Part shown: positions 36,151 to 47,932 of the stretch, one piece after another
How positions within the stretch are numbered: position 1 is the stretch's first letter
Layout: every line of letters starts with the position of its first letter
Assembly: GCF_905475345.1 (NCBI RefSeq)
Contig: NC_066588.1
Coordinates: forward strand, 6,048,501-6,112,500
Direction: 5' to 3'
DNA length: 64,000 nucleotides
Origin: Vespula vulgaris
Taxonomy: Eukaryota; Arthropoda; Insecta; Hymenoptera; Vespidae
The notes under the pieces: generated by a model
What the model was told of the DNA's origin: nothing
Seen by the model: the letters and a program-made list of their open reading frames with translations, nothing else
Database searches by the model: none
Program-made: the position numbers and the translations under genes

Positions 36151-38454
36151 AGAGCTTTGAGTCAACTTTGAACCACGCATCGATGGTTAATTAATGGATA
36201 ATTGCGAGTGCGCACGCAACCCTTTAACACCCCACTAGTGACCCTTAACGCCTTCGAGTGTGGCCCTTTCTTCGCTACGTTTACCACTCGCTGTATATCG
36301 ACTTCGCATAAGTAGAAGTCGATATTATCGTTATTATGGCTACAATCCCAGCCCACTTACAACCTTACGAATTTCCGTGAACGCTTATTAATTATTCCTC
36401 GCGACCTACAGTTCTTGTCTCCTCGTCATCGACGTTATCGTAAGCGTTACGTTCGCTCGCTTATGTAATATATTCCCCTTTCGACGCAACAGTTGTCCTT
36501 GATTTAATTTCATCGAGTAAACGACCAATTGAAATTATCGACAAAATCTGTGAGAGATTTATGAGAAATGAATTTTTTTATTCGATATAATATTATACCG
36601 TATATCTAATAACACTCTCCCTTACTTTTCAATAACTTCATATGAAAATTTCCATCGAACCTGAAAGTCGTTATTATATACCGTAACAAAACAGTTAATT
36701 ATCGGTTCATGCTACATTCTAACGCTTATTAAAACTCCACCGAAACACGAAATGGTTTCGGAGTTAGGCGATTACGATTAAAATAAACGCTAATTAATTT
36801 AATGAATTAATTATTTCCAGGAAAATCCGTTGTCCTATGAAACTATAATCCGTTTACTATTATCTACCTAGTACTACCTTGCAAAAGTCTATACTCAGTT
36901 TAATGTAAATCAATGATCAATCTCTGATGGACCATCGTCCATTGTTACTATTAAAAGTTGTGTAGTCGTATGAGTATGTGTAGTCGTTCATGTTTTCGAA
37001 AAAATTTCATGGTAGATAAGCCGCCGATAGGTAATTCGTGGCCGATAATTCAAGGACATAAATCGTGCGATAAAGGAAGAACGAACGAATGAACGAAGGT
37101 AGCTACGCGTGTTCGTTTTAACGCGTTGCGATAGAGAGCCTATATTTTCGCTCGACCTAATCCATTGCGGAATGACTAGTGCATAGCCTTCGGCTGGCAA
37201 TGGTATAACCTTTGGATGGGTCTGGATGCGTGGTGCGATATAAAGGCCTGTTATTTACGGTACGGTTTATATATCATCGGAATATAATGGAAAATGGGTG
37301 CAGCGTTAGATGCAGTAACACGTAACTCGGCCGCGTATAGATTCTTTCCGTTCTCTATCTCTCTCTTTCTCTCTCTCTATCACTCTTTGGCTCTCACCCA
37401 AAACGTTCTTTCTTTCTCTCTTACGCCGTTTCAACGTTCGTTTTTCGTGGCGCACCTGCACGAGTCTACCTTTGTAATTATCTAAACGCTGTAACTAGCA
37501 GCTCGTCCATGCATTTTACTCGACGAACGAACGATACGAGTTTTCCCGCAACAAAGAGATCGTTTATTGTTACCTCGAAAAGATTGACTTCAATTTCCGT
37601 CTACGAAAGAAGATTTGCATAAATGCGATGGGAATTTTATGAGATTTATCGTATAGTTACTTAATAGAAAATATCAAAACAGTTCTTGTTATATATGTAC
37701 CGCATATTCGCACGATAGTAAAGTCTAATAGTATAAAATACTTATGGTCGGACGATCGTCGGTAGTTATGGCTAGGTAGACTCACTAAACTCGTATTTAC
37801 ATGAAATTGTACGATATGTAAGGATCAATTAGTCTAACAAAAACAAATACATTATTTGTTAAACAATACATTATTTGCGAACATATTTACTAATAATGTG
37901 ATTATTCATATGTATATCCTTAATAAAAAAGTTCTTAAATTTTAGCGAACAAATATGAAAATATATTCTCGTCGTAAAGAGCGAGGTAACGAAGCGACGA
38001 GGAGTTTGATATTCGTCGAGGGTAAAGGCACATTTTGATCCGTAGAAAATCGTTTTGGCGGTCTTTTCGTTGAAGTGAAGGACGTAGAAAAAGAAGAGAG
38101 AAAGAGACGTTGCTCGAGTTTGCCGAATAGAGCTCAACCCTCTCACTCTTTTTGCCTTCATTTGGGAAGATTTTTCTCACGGAGAACTTCAAAGGGCTCG
38201 ATTTCCACGCGGAGTCCGCTAAGAGGAGACAAGTTTTATGGAGACTGCGCCCTTACCTTCTTTTCTCTAGACACATATACACACACGTACTCTTTCCATC
38301 TCTCTTTCTCTTTTCGCCACATATGCAGGTACATCTCGATGCGGTGTATAAATATGTTCATATACTCTACCACGGTATATACGCGGTCGACGACATCGTT
38401 ACCGGGACGACAAAGGTACATCCGAGCTCGCATTTTGTCTCTTTTACGCTAAAA

Positions 38455-38455
<1 letters not shown>
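36151..38455. other. No firm gene; repeat-poor segment
   Basis: 36180-37300 is repeat-free and contains several TAATTA words (36190, 36795-36815). The minus-strand frame at 36162-36356 starts with GTG and is not called. A TATAAAGG word lies at 37239, 55 bp before an ATG at 37294 with good context (MGAALDAVTRNSAAYRF), but that frame soon becomes CT-derived. 37490-37870 is AT-rich. Confidence 0.4.
36295..36325. repeat. Perfect 11-bp inverted repeat, 9-nt loop
   Basis: ATATCGACTTC (36295-36305) is matched exactly by its complement at 36315-36325. The third member of the class with arms of 11-13 bp and a loop of 9-10 nt, unrelated in sequence to those at 7080 and 10982. Confidence 0.85.
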
Positions 38456-38499
<44 letters not shown>

Positions 38500-38881
38500 C
38501 TTACGTACTCGTATGCACTTACTAATACTACTACTACTACTACTACTATATCTCTTGCTTCTGCGACCTTAGATGGCTCTCTTCCCTCGTCACCAACGAA
38601 GAACAGTGCTCGGAAACACTCGGGAAACAAGAAAGATGGAAAGTACGAAGGTCTCGTCGAAATTGAGAGGAAAGGAGAATGGAGAATGTCGAGAAAGCGG
38701 TCGAACCTCGAGAGAAAGAAAAAGAATGGAAAGAAAAAGGGAACAGGAAAGTGGGCAGAGACCACGGATTGTTACGAAGGCGGGTTTTACGAGGTCCCAG
38801 TGGACAGGAAACTAAGGAAAAGGGGGACACGTCGCTTCTCCACGAAAGGGGAAAAGCGTTATCTTGCCGTGTGTGACTCGA

Positions 38882-38951
<70 letters not shown>
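38456..38951. repeat. (GA)n, (ACT)n and (GA)n tracts
   Basis: GA tract 38456-38497, ACT trinucleotides 38525-38549 and GA tract 38887-38951. They inflate a 310-codon frame (38152-39084) that is not a gene. Confidence 0.95.
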
Positions 38952-38959
<8 letters not shown>

Positions 38960-40287
38960 GAGAAATAGTGGGTTCAACGACGACGTCTTATCGTGACAAC
39001 GCTAATGCGATTCCTGTTTTGCGATTCCGGCTTAAAGGAAGGATTTCGTGTCCGTCATACGTTCCACGGCCCCGATCGAGTTAACGCCATCGTCGACGCG
39101 CACCAACTTACCGCGATAGACCTACTCAACCGATAGATTTATTTTACTTTGATTTAACTGGATAAGCGTAAAGAGTACGATCTATGTGCTGGAAGTAACA
39201 AGAACAGAATGTAAGTTGTGGGATCTATCTTTCCCGACCGAGTTCGTAGCGAATCAACGAATAAGCGTTGATTAATCGACGCTCATACGATAAAACAGAT
39301 ATTTATTAAAGTTATTTTGACTGAATTCATTGAGAAAAAGAAAATAATCGTTTATTCGCATGCAGTCCAGAGTAACTTAATTAATAATTGTTATGTTTTT
39401 GACTGACAAGTCCGTTTGGATATATTTAACAATAGGTATTTGTAGTCGAGACTTTTTAGATATTTTCGTTTATTTTATTTACCGATATCTATTTAAAAAA
39501 AAAATGTTATCAATGGACGAAAATTACATCACTTTCGACATTAAAAGTGGATTAAAACGTTTACTTTACTCCAATTCGACCAATGTAATAACGCTAGGAG
39601 AAGGTATTCTTCCTTCTCCTTCTCCGACTCCGACTCCTACTCCTACTCCTACTCCTCCTCCAAACATAGCCGTTTGCGAATAACTCGCAAACAATGTTTG
39701 TCGTCAAACATTACTGGATAACGAGTCCCTATCTTCAGTGAGCTTTGTAAACCAATGGAGAGTTTATTCTCCGTTGGGATATCATTTGTGTTTCTAACTA
39801 ATCATACTACACGGTTTATCGAATGAAAAAAATCAAAGTTAAAATAAAATCTCCAGTATTCCGACATCGTTAAATTTCGTTTTTCTTTTTGTATCTTCAA
39901 TAAAGTGCGATCGCGAGAATGATTCTCTTTGACTATCCATATCTCATACTCTTTTATTAGCCTGTATACAGAATAATTTCCAAGGAGATTGGTTAAATTA
40001 CGAGTTTACTTAAACCAAGAGAGTACAAGTACCTTCGTTTCATTCTAAGTTTCATCGATCCTTCGCGTTCCATTTTCATTATATCTGTAACGGGCCGCCT
40101 TTGAGAACAACAAGCCGTGACTACCTTTGTAAAGAAGAAGGTCCATTCAACGGGCAGGACTTAATTAAACGATAATTGGTCCGGTAGTCGGTGCACCGTG
40201 AAAGACGTATCGAAGATTTTACGTCGTAAAAAAATCTTTAAAACGACTAAAAACTGATTATCCTTATTTATTAAACATTGTGTCCTA

Positions 40288-40327
<40 letters not shown>

Positions 40328-42142
40328 TATCATTATTATTAAAATAATTAAAAAAATATATATATGCCATGTGTTACAACGAAATAAACGAAAAGTGAAA
40401 GCTTTGATTTTCACGTATTCGAGTAATTCGAGCTCATATAACGGAGATATACACATAAATTGCACGAATACACGAAGAGATTAGTGACATTTCGCGAGGA
40501 CGACGTTACGCGAATAACGCGCTAGTTTTCCGACTATGCAATCGCGAGTAAATGATAATGGCTCGTCGAGATGACGGCAACACAGCATCCAATGGATTAT
40601 AGCGGTCCACGAGCCAACGACCGAGTTATCTCGTATAATACAGGTATTTGTCGATAATGTAACGCGATGCCATCTTTGTTAGAACGTGAAGCGTTGCGTA
40701 CATACGTCGAATTCATATCGTAATATCGACTATTCGTCATTTTAACGCGAATATTTTCCAAATTGAAAGATTTCTTTTGTCGGCATCGTTATAAAATATA
40801 TACCGAGTTATTGGACTCGTTAACAAGATGTTACGTAAATATATATATAGGATATATATATATATACATCCTATGTACAGACAAGTTGAACGTAAAACAA
40901 GACGGACTCGAATAACGAAACGAAACGAACGACGAACCATAAAGGGCGATTTTAACCGCGCGACGCAGTGATTATAGCGTTTACGTTTAATCTGCAGGAA
41001 AATCAATGGTTAGCCGGTAATTACTAGGATCAGTTGCACATTGGTTTGGTAGTCAACACGACGCGAGCCGATTCGTATAAATAAGCCCCTAATGCCGATA
41101 CAAATGTATCGTACGACCAATCGGAGAGAGCCAAAATTACAATCCAATTTGTGCGTCCGCATGGCGACCGAACGTTCTTCATGATCCTACTGGACTACAC
41201 GTTGTTATGTCTGTTTACGTCCGACCTGCTTTTTTCTCACCATTCGCTCGTACTCTCCAATGATCGTCGATATTTATCATTGCGAGCAACAACAACAACA
41301 ACAACAACAACAACCCAAATGACGTGGAGAATTCACTATACTTATATAAAGTTACAACTTCGATTTCGTGTGAAACATTTTATTTTTCTATAATTTAAGA
41401 ATTAATTCTAATGCGGAGATAAAAAAAATATTCTTCAAGTTAATCACCGATAATTCGACAATTTTCTCTTTATATTCTTTCGAATAAATACGTGGAAAAA
41501 TAAGTAATCCTCATTCGTTGGTTTTAAAAATACTGAAAATAGGGTCACGAATTTAGTACGAATCTCGAGTCACAATTTGGAGTATACGAAAAGTATAATC
41601 AACGGAAGCTTCAAATTTTTTTCCAAACGTATGCGAGCATAACAACGACGAGATATTCGTTCGCACAAAGGGTTTAACGGGGAAACCGCAAAATTAACGA
41701 GCGTACTATTGTTCGAGTATTAGTACAAATATCTGCGGTTGTTTCTAGTTCAGGCTTCGCAGTCAAAGCTTTCATGTAGTAAGCGGAGTACATCTACGAG
41801 GTCGTTCTAGACATGAGCGAGCCGAGATCGAACTGACAAAGCCAAGCCTCGTACATCCGTATTATCCCGTTGGACGAAGAGTGGTAGTGTATGTATGTAC
41901 CTATGCTCCTTCATACTTCTACATATACGTATACGTACATATATAAGTATATAAGTCTTTATCCACATACATATCTATACGATTCTAGCACGCGTGCGAA
42001 CACTCGATAGGCGGTCTCATTATAAAATAGACCGTTTCTTCGATCCACCTATTGATCTCCATTGTCTTGTAAATTCGAGTGGTCTCAACGCTAAAAAAAA
42101 TTTTAATTATCGTTGTGGCTCTTACAAAAGCGTATATTATAT

Positions 42143-42150
<8 letters not shown>
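38952..42150. other. No firm gene; repeat-poor spacer
   Basis: Contains a (TCC)n-like run at 39611-39662, (TA)n at 40290-40326, (AAC)n at 41287-41314 and a TA-rich patch at 40840-40866. 40080-40210, 40480-40700 and 41600-41860 are CpG-richer, repeat-free islands in which I could not support an exon. Minus-strand donor-like GTAAGTTGGTG is at 39111. Confidence 0.4.
41076..41084 (+). promoter_or_regulatory. TATA-like word in CpG-richer context
   Basis: TATAAATAA with a G+C-rich right flank lies 75 bp upstream of an ATG frame at 41151 (80 codons, partly an AAC repeat). A hairpin CGATACA/TGTATCG follows at 41096. Weak. Confidence 0.12.

Positions 42151-42196
<46 letters not shown>
42139..42196. 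repeat. (TA)n tract
   Basis: TA dinucleotides with flanking ATAC units. Confidence 0.95.
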
Positions 42197-42201
<5 letters not shown>

Positions 42202-42419
42202 TGATATAATAATATATGATAAATAAGAAAGTATGGATATATATTATTTTAATATAATATATTATAATAATATAGGATAGTAAGAGAGATATATTTTAGA
42301 GTACAAATTCGAAAAAAAAATTATAAAAATAACTATTTCGTTCTAAAAAGAAATATTATGCTTTCGAGCGTTAACGAGAACCAAGCGGAATAACTGGCAA
42401 AACGAGGGTAAAATTGCCG

Positions 42420-42686
42420 ATGCCATCTTCGTGCGACCATCAGCACCAACCGACTTCCAGCACTTTAGTTATTCGCGAATTACACCGCACGCTAGACCAA
42501 GTAGAAAAGTTGGCTGCACTGATTGCTCGCGACGTGCACTGCAACAAATTCTACGAAGAAGAAGAAGAAGAAGAAAAAGAAGACTTCGTCGTGGTTGTCG
42601 TCGTCAATGTGGTGGAAAGAGGTCAAAGTTTAAGACGACGAAAAATTTTCGTTAAGGTTTGTCGTAGAAGATTTCGTAAAGGTTGA
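42420..42686 (+). CDS. Candidate ORF/exon, 88 codons, helical domain then Glu repeat
   Basis: The frame from ATG 42420 gives a polar start (PSSCDHQHQPTSST) and then a strongly helical, heptad-like stretch (VIRELHRTLDQVEKLAALIA). A run of seven Glu from a GAA repeat and a Val-rich stretch from GTCGTC-type sequence follow, so only about the first 45 codons look genuine. Third positions favour G/C. There is no signal peptide and no clear donor before the repeat. I do not recognise the family. A second candidate frame follows at 42824 on the same strand, so the two could belong to one transcript. Confidence 0.3.
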   Translation: MPSSCDHQHQPTSSTLVIRELHRTLDQVEKLAALIARDVHCNKFYEEEEEEEKEDFVVVVVVNVVERGQSLRRRKIFVKVCRRRFRKG

Positions 42687-42823
42687 TGATGGTGCTAGTG
42701 ATTCCAACGTAAAAATGTGGTAACGATAGACAGCTTCTCTAAGGTATAGAAAAAAGCAAAAAAAAGAAAAAGAAAAAGAAAAAAAGAAATACAAAAAAAG
42801 GCGAAGAAAACCGGGCGAAGAAA

Positions 42824-42961
42824 ATGAACCAAAAACTGTTCAACTTTTATGGCGGATGCAAAACGGTGGTTGGCTTATCGCACGAGTGTTTGTATGGTGT
42901 GATCTATCCTCGTGAAAGTCGGAACCTCCACCTCTCTTGGCCTACATACCGAGAGTTATGA
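42824..42961 (+). CDS. Candidate small ORF, 45 codons
   Basis: Complete ATG-to-TGA frame in G+C-richer DNA between an A-rich patch and a TA repeat. The product (MNQKLFNFYGGCKTVVGLSH...) has two Cys, four Tyr and a basic, aromatic C-terminus. The start context is good (A at -3). An overlapping frame from 42912 is also open but runs into the TA repeat. It may be an exon of the same unit as 42420-42686; no splice pair joins them clearly. Confidence 0.22.
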   Translation: MNQKLFNFYGGCKTVVGLSHECLYGVIYPRESRNLHLSWPTYREL

Positions 42962-43012
42962 CCGGAGCCGTTGCACTGTGTCATACAACCGCGTGAGATC
43001 TTCGCGTGGAAC

Positions 43013-43064
<52 letters not shown>

Positions 43065-43296
43065 AAATACATAGGAACATTACCCTCTAGAAAGATTGAC
43101 GGAAAACATCTCTTTACTTCTGTTTTTCATTCAGTACCTAATAATCTGTTATCTAAGATTCCGTGTAGATTCTTAATATTTAATAATTCGAAATAAATGG
43201 TAATTTGTTGTCGATCGAAATAAGGATAAACATCTTAATCGTATTCTTGTATATTGCTTATCACATACTACAAAGACGGATATACATATATATGTG

Positions 43297-43359
<63 letters not shown>

Positions 43360-43362
43360 GTA
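43013..43362. repeat. Two (TA)n blocks with spacer
   Basis: TA tracts at 43013-43060 and 43281-43362, the latter with TG interruptions, followed by CT-rich 43365-43392. Confidence 0.95.
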
Positions 43363-44029
43363 CTCTCTTTTTCTCTCTCTCTTTCTCTCTTGCGATGCTT
43401 TAAACGAGATACTGCAAGGTAGTAAATTTTCTTTCTTATCGATGCATCGACCCGAACTCCAACGAAAAATTTATCCAAAAGAAAAAGAGAGAGAAAGAGA
43501 GAGAAAGCTCCTCTCCTAGTAACACAATATGCAAATTATAAAAACTTTAATTTCTCTCTAGCCGAGTCTAGCCGGTGAAGAAAAAAGAAGGAAAAGAAAA
43601 AAAAGAAAATAAGAAAGATTGAGAGGAACACGTACTCATAGAAGCGCGAACTTGCCGAGATACCATCCAGGCTCTTATCGATTTATAATTTACATTTAAT
43701 TCCGTCGAGTAGTACTATACCCTATGCAAAAACGTTCTCCACGTTCTCACGAATAAAAGGACGTGTTGTTAAAAGCGGTCGAAAGATGTAAGCGTGATTA
43801 CGCCTTGCTAAATCTCATCGCACGTTGAAACATTTCCTGAAAAATCTCACAAACTTGATCCATTCATTTCTATAGAATATAATCTATGTAAAACTCGTAC
43901 ACACGATATATCTTAACTAATTATAACGAGCATATTATTACAAACCGTTTTATCAATATGAAGAGAATAATTTTTTGATTTCGTTATTACATTTGTAAGT
44001 AGTTTGATTATTTTATAAATAAAGGAACG
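43363..44029. other. AT-rich spacer, no gene seen
   Basis: Includes a short A-rich purine patch (43575-43625). Nothing else supported. Confidence 0.5.
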
Positions 44030-45350
44030 TCCTTGTTATTATTTATATCACTATCCAAAAACGATTTCGAATTTAACATTTCTGTACAATGTAATGCTAT
44101 ACGTTATGCAATAAACTGATTTGTAACCTTTGATTATTAAAATTATCTTAAATTAACGATATATAATATACGGTATTAATAAACAAATACGCTATTACTT
44201 AATTAATTACAGCAGAGAGAGAGAGAGTAAATGTAAAATAATTGAAATTATAAATTAATTAAATGGACGCACTCAGATTAGGATGATGGTGATGGTGGTT
44301 ATTCATTCTGGTAATACTCTTCTGTATCGAGCCAGAAACTGATTTGTTATAACCTTTGAAAATCGTTGATGATCTCGAGAGCGTTATTGTTCGTATCACT
44401 CTATAACTAGAACTATGAATTTCAAGTTCTTATCTAATAGAATGTTATACCAAAATTATCTTATACTAATGATGTATAAGATACAGTATTAATACATGAA
44501 TAAACACGCTATTACCTAAATGAATGCTCTGTAAAGGAAATAAATGTAGAACGATCGGAATTATAAATTAATTAAATGGCGAGCTTGGATGCTAGTAAAT
44601 TGCCTCTTCGGTATTCAGTGAAAGATTGACTTGTTGTAAAGACCTAATGATTTCAATAGCGTTAATGTTTATATCGTTCTATAACTACGACTTCAAATTT
44701 CAAGTTTTTACCTAATAAAATGTTATACTAAAATTATCTTATACTAACGATGTATAATGTACGGTATTAATAAATAAATAAATACGCATTACGTAAATAA
44801 TTTCGCAGTAAAGAAATGAATGTAAAATAATCGGAATTATGAATTAATTAAATGGTTACGCTCGGACTTTGATGGGGATGAATTACCTCTTTGGTTTCCA
44901 GTGAGAGATTGACTTGTAACCTTTGAAAATCGTTGATAATCCCAAGAGCGTTATTGTTCATGTCGCTTTCTAACTACGATTCCTACATTGCAGATCTTAT
45001 CTAATAGAATATTGTACTAAAATTATCTTATACTAACGATGTAGAATGTACGGTATTAATAAATAAATAAATACGCATTACTTAAATAATTGCGAAATAG
45101 AGAAAATGAATGTAATAATAATTTAAATTATAAATTAATTAAATGGTCGAGCTCGGACTTGGATTGTAGCGATGTTAGCTCTTCGATATCCAACGAGAGA
45201 ATGTCTTGTTGTAACCTTTGAAAGTCACTCGAGATCTCAAGAGCGTTATTGTTTATATCTCTTCCGAGAAACCATCCGAAGTTGTAATCTGTGAAAGTCG
45301 CTCGAGATCTCAAGAATGTTATTGTTTATATAACTTTCCAGAAGCGAAGT
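44030..45350. repeat. Degenerate tandem array, period about 280-295 bp
   Basis: At least four diverged copies. The landmark GCGTTATTGTT or its variant recurs at 44381, 44660, 44949 and 45243, and TAAATTAATTAAATGG at 44251, 44564, about 44841 and 45131. A weaker copy starts near 44030, and a 72-bp internal duplication lies at 45243-45340. On the minus strand each copy holds related codons: D-x-N-N-N-A-L-E-I, then DFQRLQ in most. The frame stays open for 61 codons in the last copy (45128-45313) but is broken in the others. This could be duplicated, decaying exons of a minus-strand gene or simply a local satellite; conservation of the frame is not demonstrated. Confidence 0.85.
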
Positions 45351-46716
45351 GGAGTATCGAATAAAAAACCTTTATACGTACTTTATATGTACATCTTTAT
45401 ACTGTATATACATATATATATATATACACATATATACTATATCTCGATCGAATATTCTTATGATATAATACATTATTATATGATATCGCAAAAATATTAA
45501 ACATGAGTAAATAATAATTAATGCGATAAATATGTATAATTAATATAAATATGATGATTAAAGAATTGTAATGAGTAAGGTACATTGTTAAATAACTTGT
45601 AAAATTATTATTTACACATTGCTATATTCTTTTTATTATAGAATAAATTGAAAAATTTTCATCACGGTTTTTAAAAATTTTTTTATCGTACGATACCTTT
45701 CGATATTTTTCCGTCACAACAATCATAATCATAACTTCGACTAGCTCGTAGACGATAAAAGTAATTTCAGTACTTAACAAATAGCCTAGCCTTTACGACG
45801 CGTTTACCTTATCGCACATTTATTGCCGACGCGACGCGCGTAACGCGCGCCCACGAGCGAACATGCCTTTGGCCAAATCGATAAGAGAGAATGTTAGAGA
45901 TATTAAAGCTTCCTAGTCTCTTGGAACCTTACAAAATTTATGATAATTCAAGGTTACTCTTTAATCTTACATAAAAGCTATATACTCATTCCATTGTCTT
46001 GAACATAGACTAATACTAAATAATAATAATAATTTTCATAAATCAACGATTGAAAAACGGGAGAGTAACTAGTTGCATCGATAATATTATACTGAATTTT
46101 CATAAATTATGAATTCGAATGTGAACTGGCTATTATTAATTACGAGTTAATTATTAAAATTATTAATAGACCATTACAATGGAATAGTGTATGTACATCA
46201 TAAAATGAAGAGTATAATACTACGTTTAATTAATATCCTGATCGATTTTTGTCAGATTGAATACATTAAACGAAGATCAAAGCTTACGATCGTAAAAGGA
46301 AGATTGTCGTGAAAGAAAGAATAATATCGTAAAAAATCCGTACTTTGCATGAAGAAAGAAAAGAAGAAAAGAATAATGTAAAAAGTTTCTTAGAAATTAA
46401 TAAAAGATTTATGTAGTTCGATGATAAACCAGTAATATTATCTTTTACAGTATAGCTAGAGCATATAATCTTTAGGCATTTCGATCGGTCTTGAAGGGGT
46501 GACGGTGATATCGTGTCCTTTAACTATCCACCGTTCTACGTAGAGATCACACCAACATAGTAGGTGCGAGTGTTACGGAGTGAGGAGGTAAGAGGAGGGA
46601 TATACCGGATAACACCAAGGGTAACAAATAACGCGCGTACTTATCTGAGCCATGCACTTTTCACTGACAAGGGTATATGATTTATTACGCTACAAGCTTG
46701 TTACAATGAGTCCAGG
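45351..46716. other. No firm gene; AT-rich
   Basis: AT-rich with a CpG-richer patch at 45790-45870 and 46470-46640. The latter contains a donor-like GAG/GTAAGAGG (46588), but no convincing exon could be closed. Confidence 0.4.
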
Positions 46717-46827
46717 ACGTGTTAAACTGACCACGTTCATCATTAAAATTAATGGGTATTGGATACTGGCCTGAGTTAGCGAAGAGAAAGACAAAGAGAG
46801 ACAGAGAGACAGCAGCAAACGAGGGAA

Positions 46828-46828
46828 G

Positions 46829-46878
<50 letters not shown>
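46828..46878. repeat. (GA)n microsatellite
   Basis: GA tract inside the segment bounded by the 53-bp direct repeats. Confidence 0.95.
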
Positions 46879-46881
<3 letters not shown>

Positions 46882-47111
46882 TGATAAATCAGATACGGTT
46901 GGTCGAATTTCCCAAAGATAACTAAATTTGGATCAACCTGAAAAATTTCTCAAATATAACGCGTTCTTCGTATTCCTTGATAAAAGAAATCAAAGATATT
47001 AGAACGTTGTTCAAAGTAAAATATTCATCTAAGAAATATTATGAAATAGCAAGTTGAACCATTAGGAGTCGATTAGTCATGAACTAAAAGGAGAAGAAGA
47101 CGAAGACGACA

Positions 47112-47255
47112 ATGAAAGAGTTAAAGTATCGAGTTCTCGATTTGTGTAAAACACGCAAAGCCTTGGTGAAAGATTTCTTATTGAAAATGATACGCGAGGA
47201 ACACGAAAAGTATTTATCGATCAACGTCACGCGAAGGTATGGACTACGGGAATAA
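47112..47255 (+). CDS. Candidate small ORF, 47 codons, next to a consensus donor
   Basis: ATG with A at -3 opens a helical, charged frame (MKELKYRVLDLCKTRKALVK...). It ends in TAA at 47253-47255, eight bases before a perfect donor AAG/GTAAGT at 47263. A second frame (ending REGMDYGNNIK) is open through the donor. If the donor is used, a plausible partner is the acceptor ending at 47918 (TTATCGTTCAG), which would make this an upstream ORF in the 5' exon of the 47933 frame. No family recognised. No signal peptide. Confidence 0.25.
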   Translation: MKELKYRVLDLCKTRKALVKDFLLKMIREEHEKYLSINVTRRYGLRE

Positions 47256-47932
47256 TATAAAGGTAAGTTGCCAGTAAAGGTGCTAGTAGCTTACGTCAAT
47301 CGTATGTGTATGTTGTACGTGTTACGTTCATCCGACGGTGTTTAACGTTTATTATCGTGAAATTGTTCCGGTAGGAGTACCCATTGTACCGTTGAATGTG
47401 AAACGTGTTAAACTAACCGCTAACACCCATTAAAATTAATGGGTATTGAATAGTGGAGACGGCCGGCAATATGAGATATATGCTAAAAGCAAAATGAAGT
47501 GCTTCTCCTGCTTGGTATTTCAGAAGAAACTGACGACGAACAATAATGTAAAAAGAACAAATGGGATGATGTCTCCTTTTAGCGCAACGTTCGTTCTTAT
47601 ATTTAATCTCTTTAAAAGAAGGTATTACATCGCGTTAACGATGATCGGACGAATATATAATAATTAAAAAATCAAAGTAAAATGTTCGATACTGTTCAAA
47701 AAAATATATATATACATTTAAAGTGCATACATATTGTGTACGATGTCCAAGAAATTGACTACAAAAGTTAATAGTACAATAATGTTAAAAAACAAATACG
47801 GTACGTCAGTGTCGTAAGTAAATCGGAAGAAGGACTTGAAGGAGACGTAAAGAAACTCGATCGGTCGATGCATCTAGCCAAACAAATCGTCTCCCTGCGA
47901 TAGAAATTTATCGTTCAGTCTAGAAGTTCCTA

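Larger units (their letters stand above)
46717..47456. repeat. 53-bp direct repeat flanking about 630 bp
   Basis: ACGTGTTAAACT-x-ACC ... CATTAAAATTAATGGGTATTG ... TGG occurs at 46717-46769 and again at 47403-47456. The core of the second is a palindrome, CCCATTAA-AA-TTAATGGG. The enclosed DNA holds a GA tract (46830-46878) and a small ORF (47112). This could be ends of a decayed mobile element or a duplicated regulatory element; no coding capacity of a transposon is seen. Confidence 0.7.

Noticed and set aside
36162..36356. 64-codon minus-strand frame (VGWDCSHNND...)
   Set aside because: Begins with GTG, not ATG, and overlaps a perfect hairpin. No acceptor on that strand.
38152..39084. 310-codon open frame, the longest in the window
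   Set aside because: Two (GA)n tracts supply long Arg-Glu runs and an (ACT)n run supplies Thr. The remaining segments have shifting composition and overlapping frames; no splice or start support.
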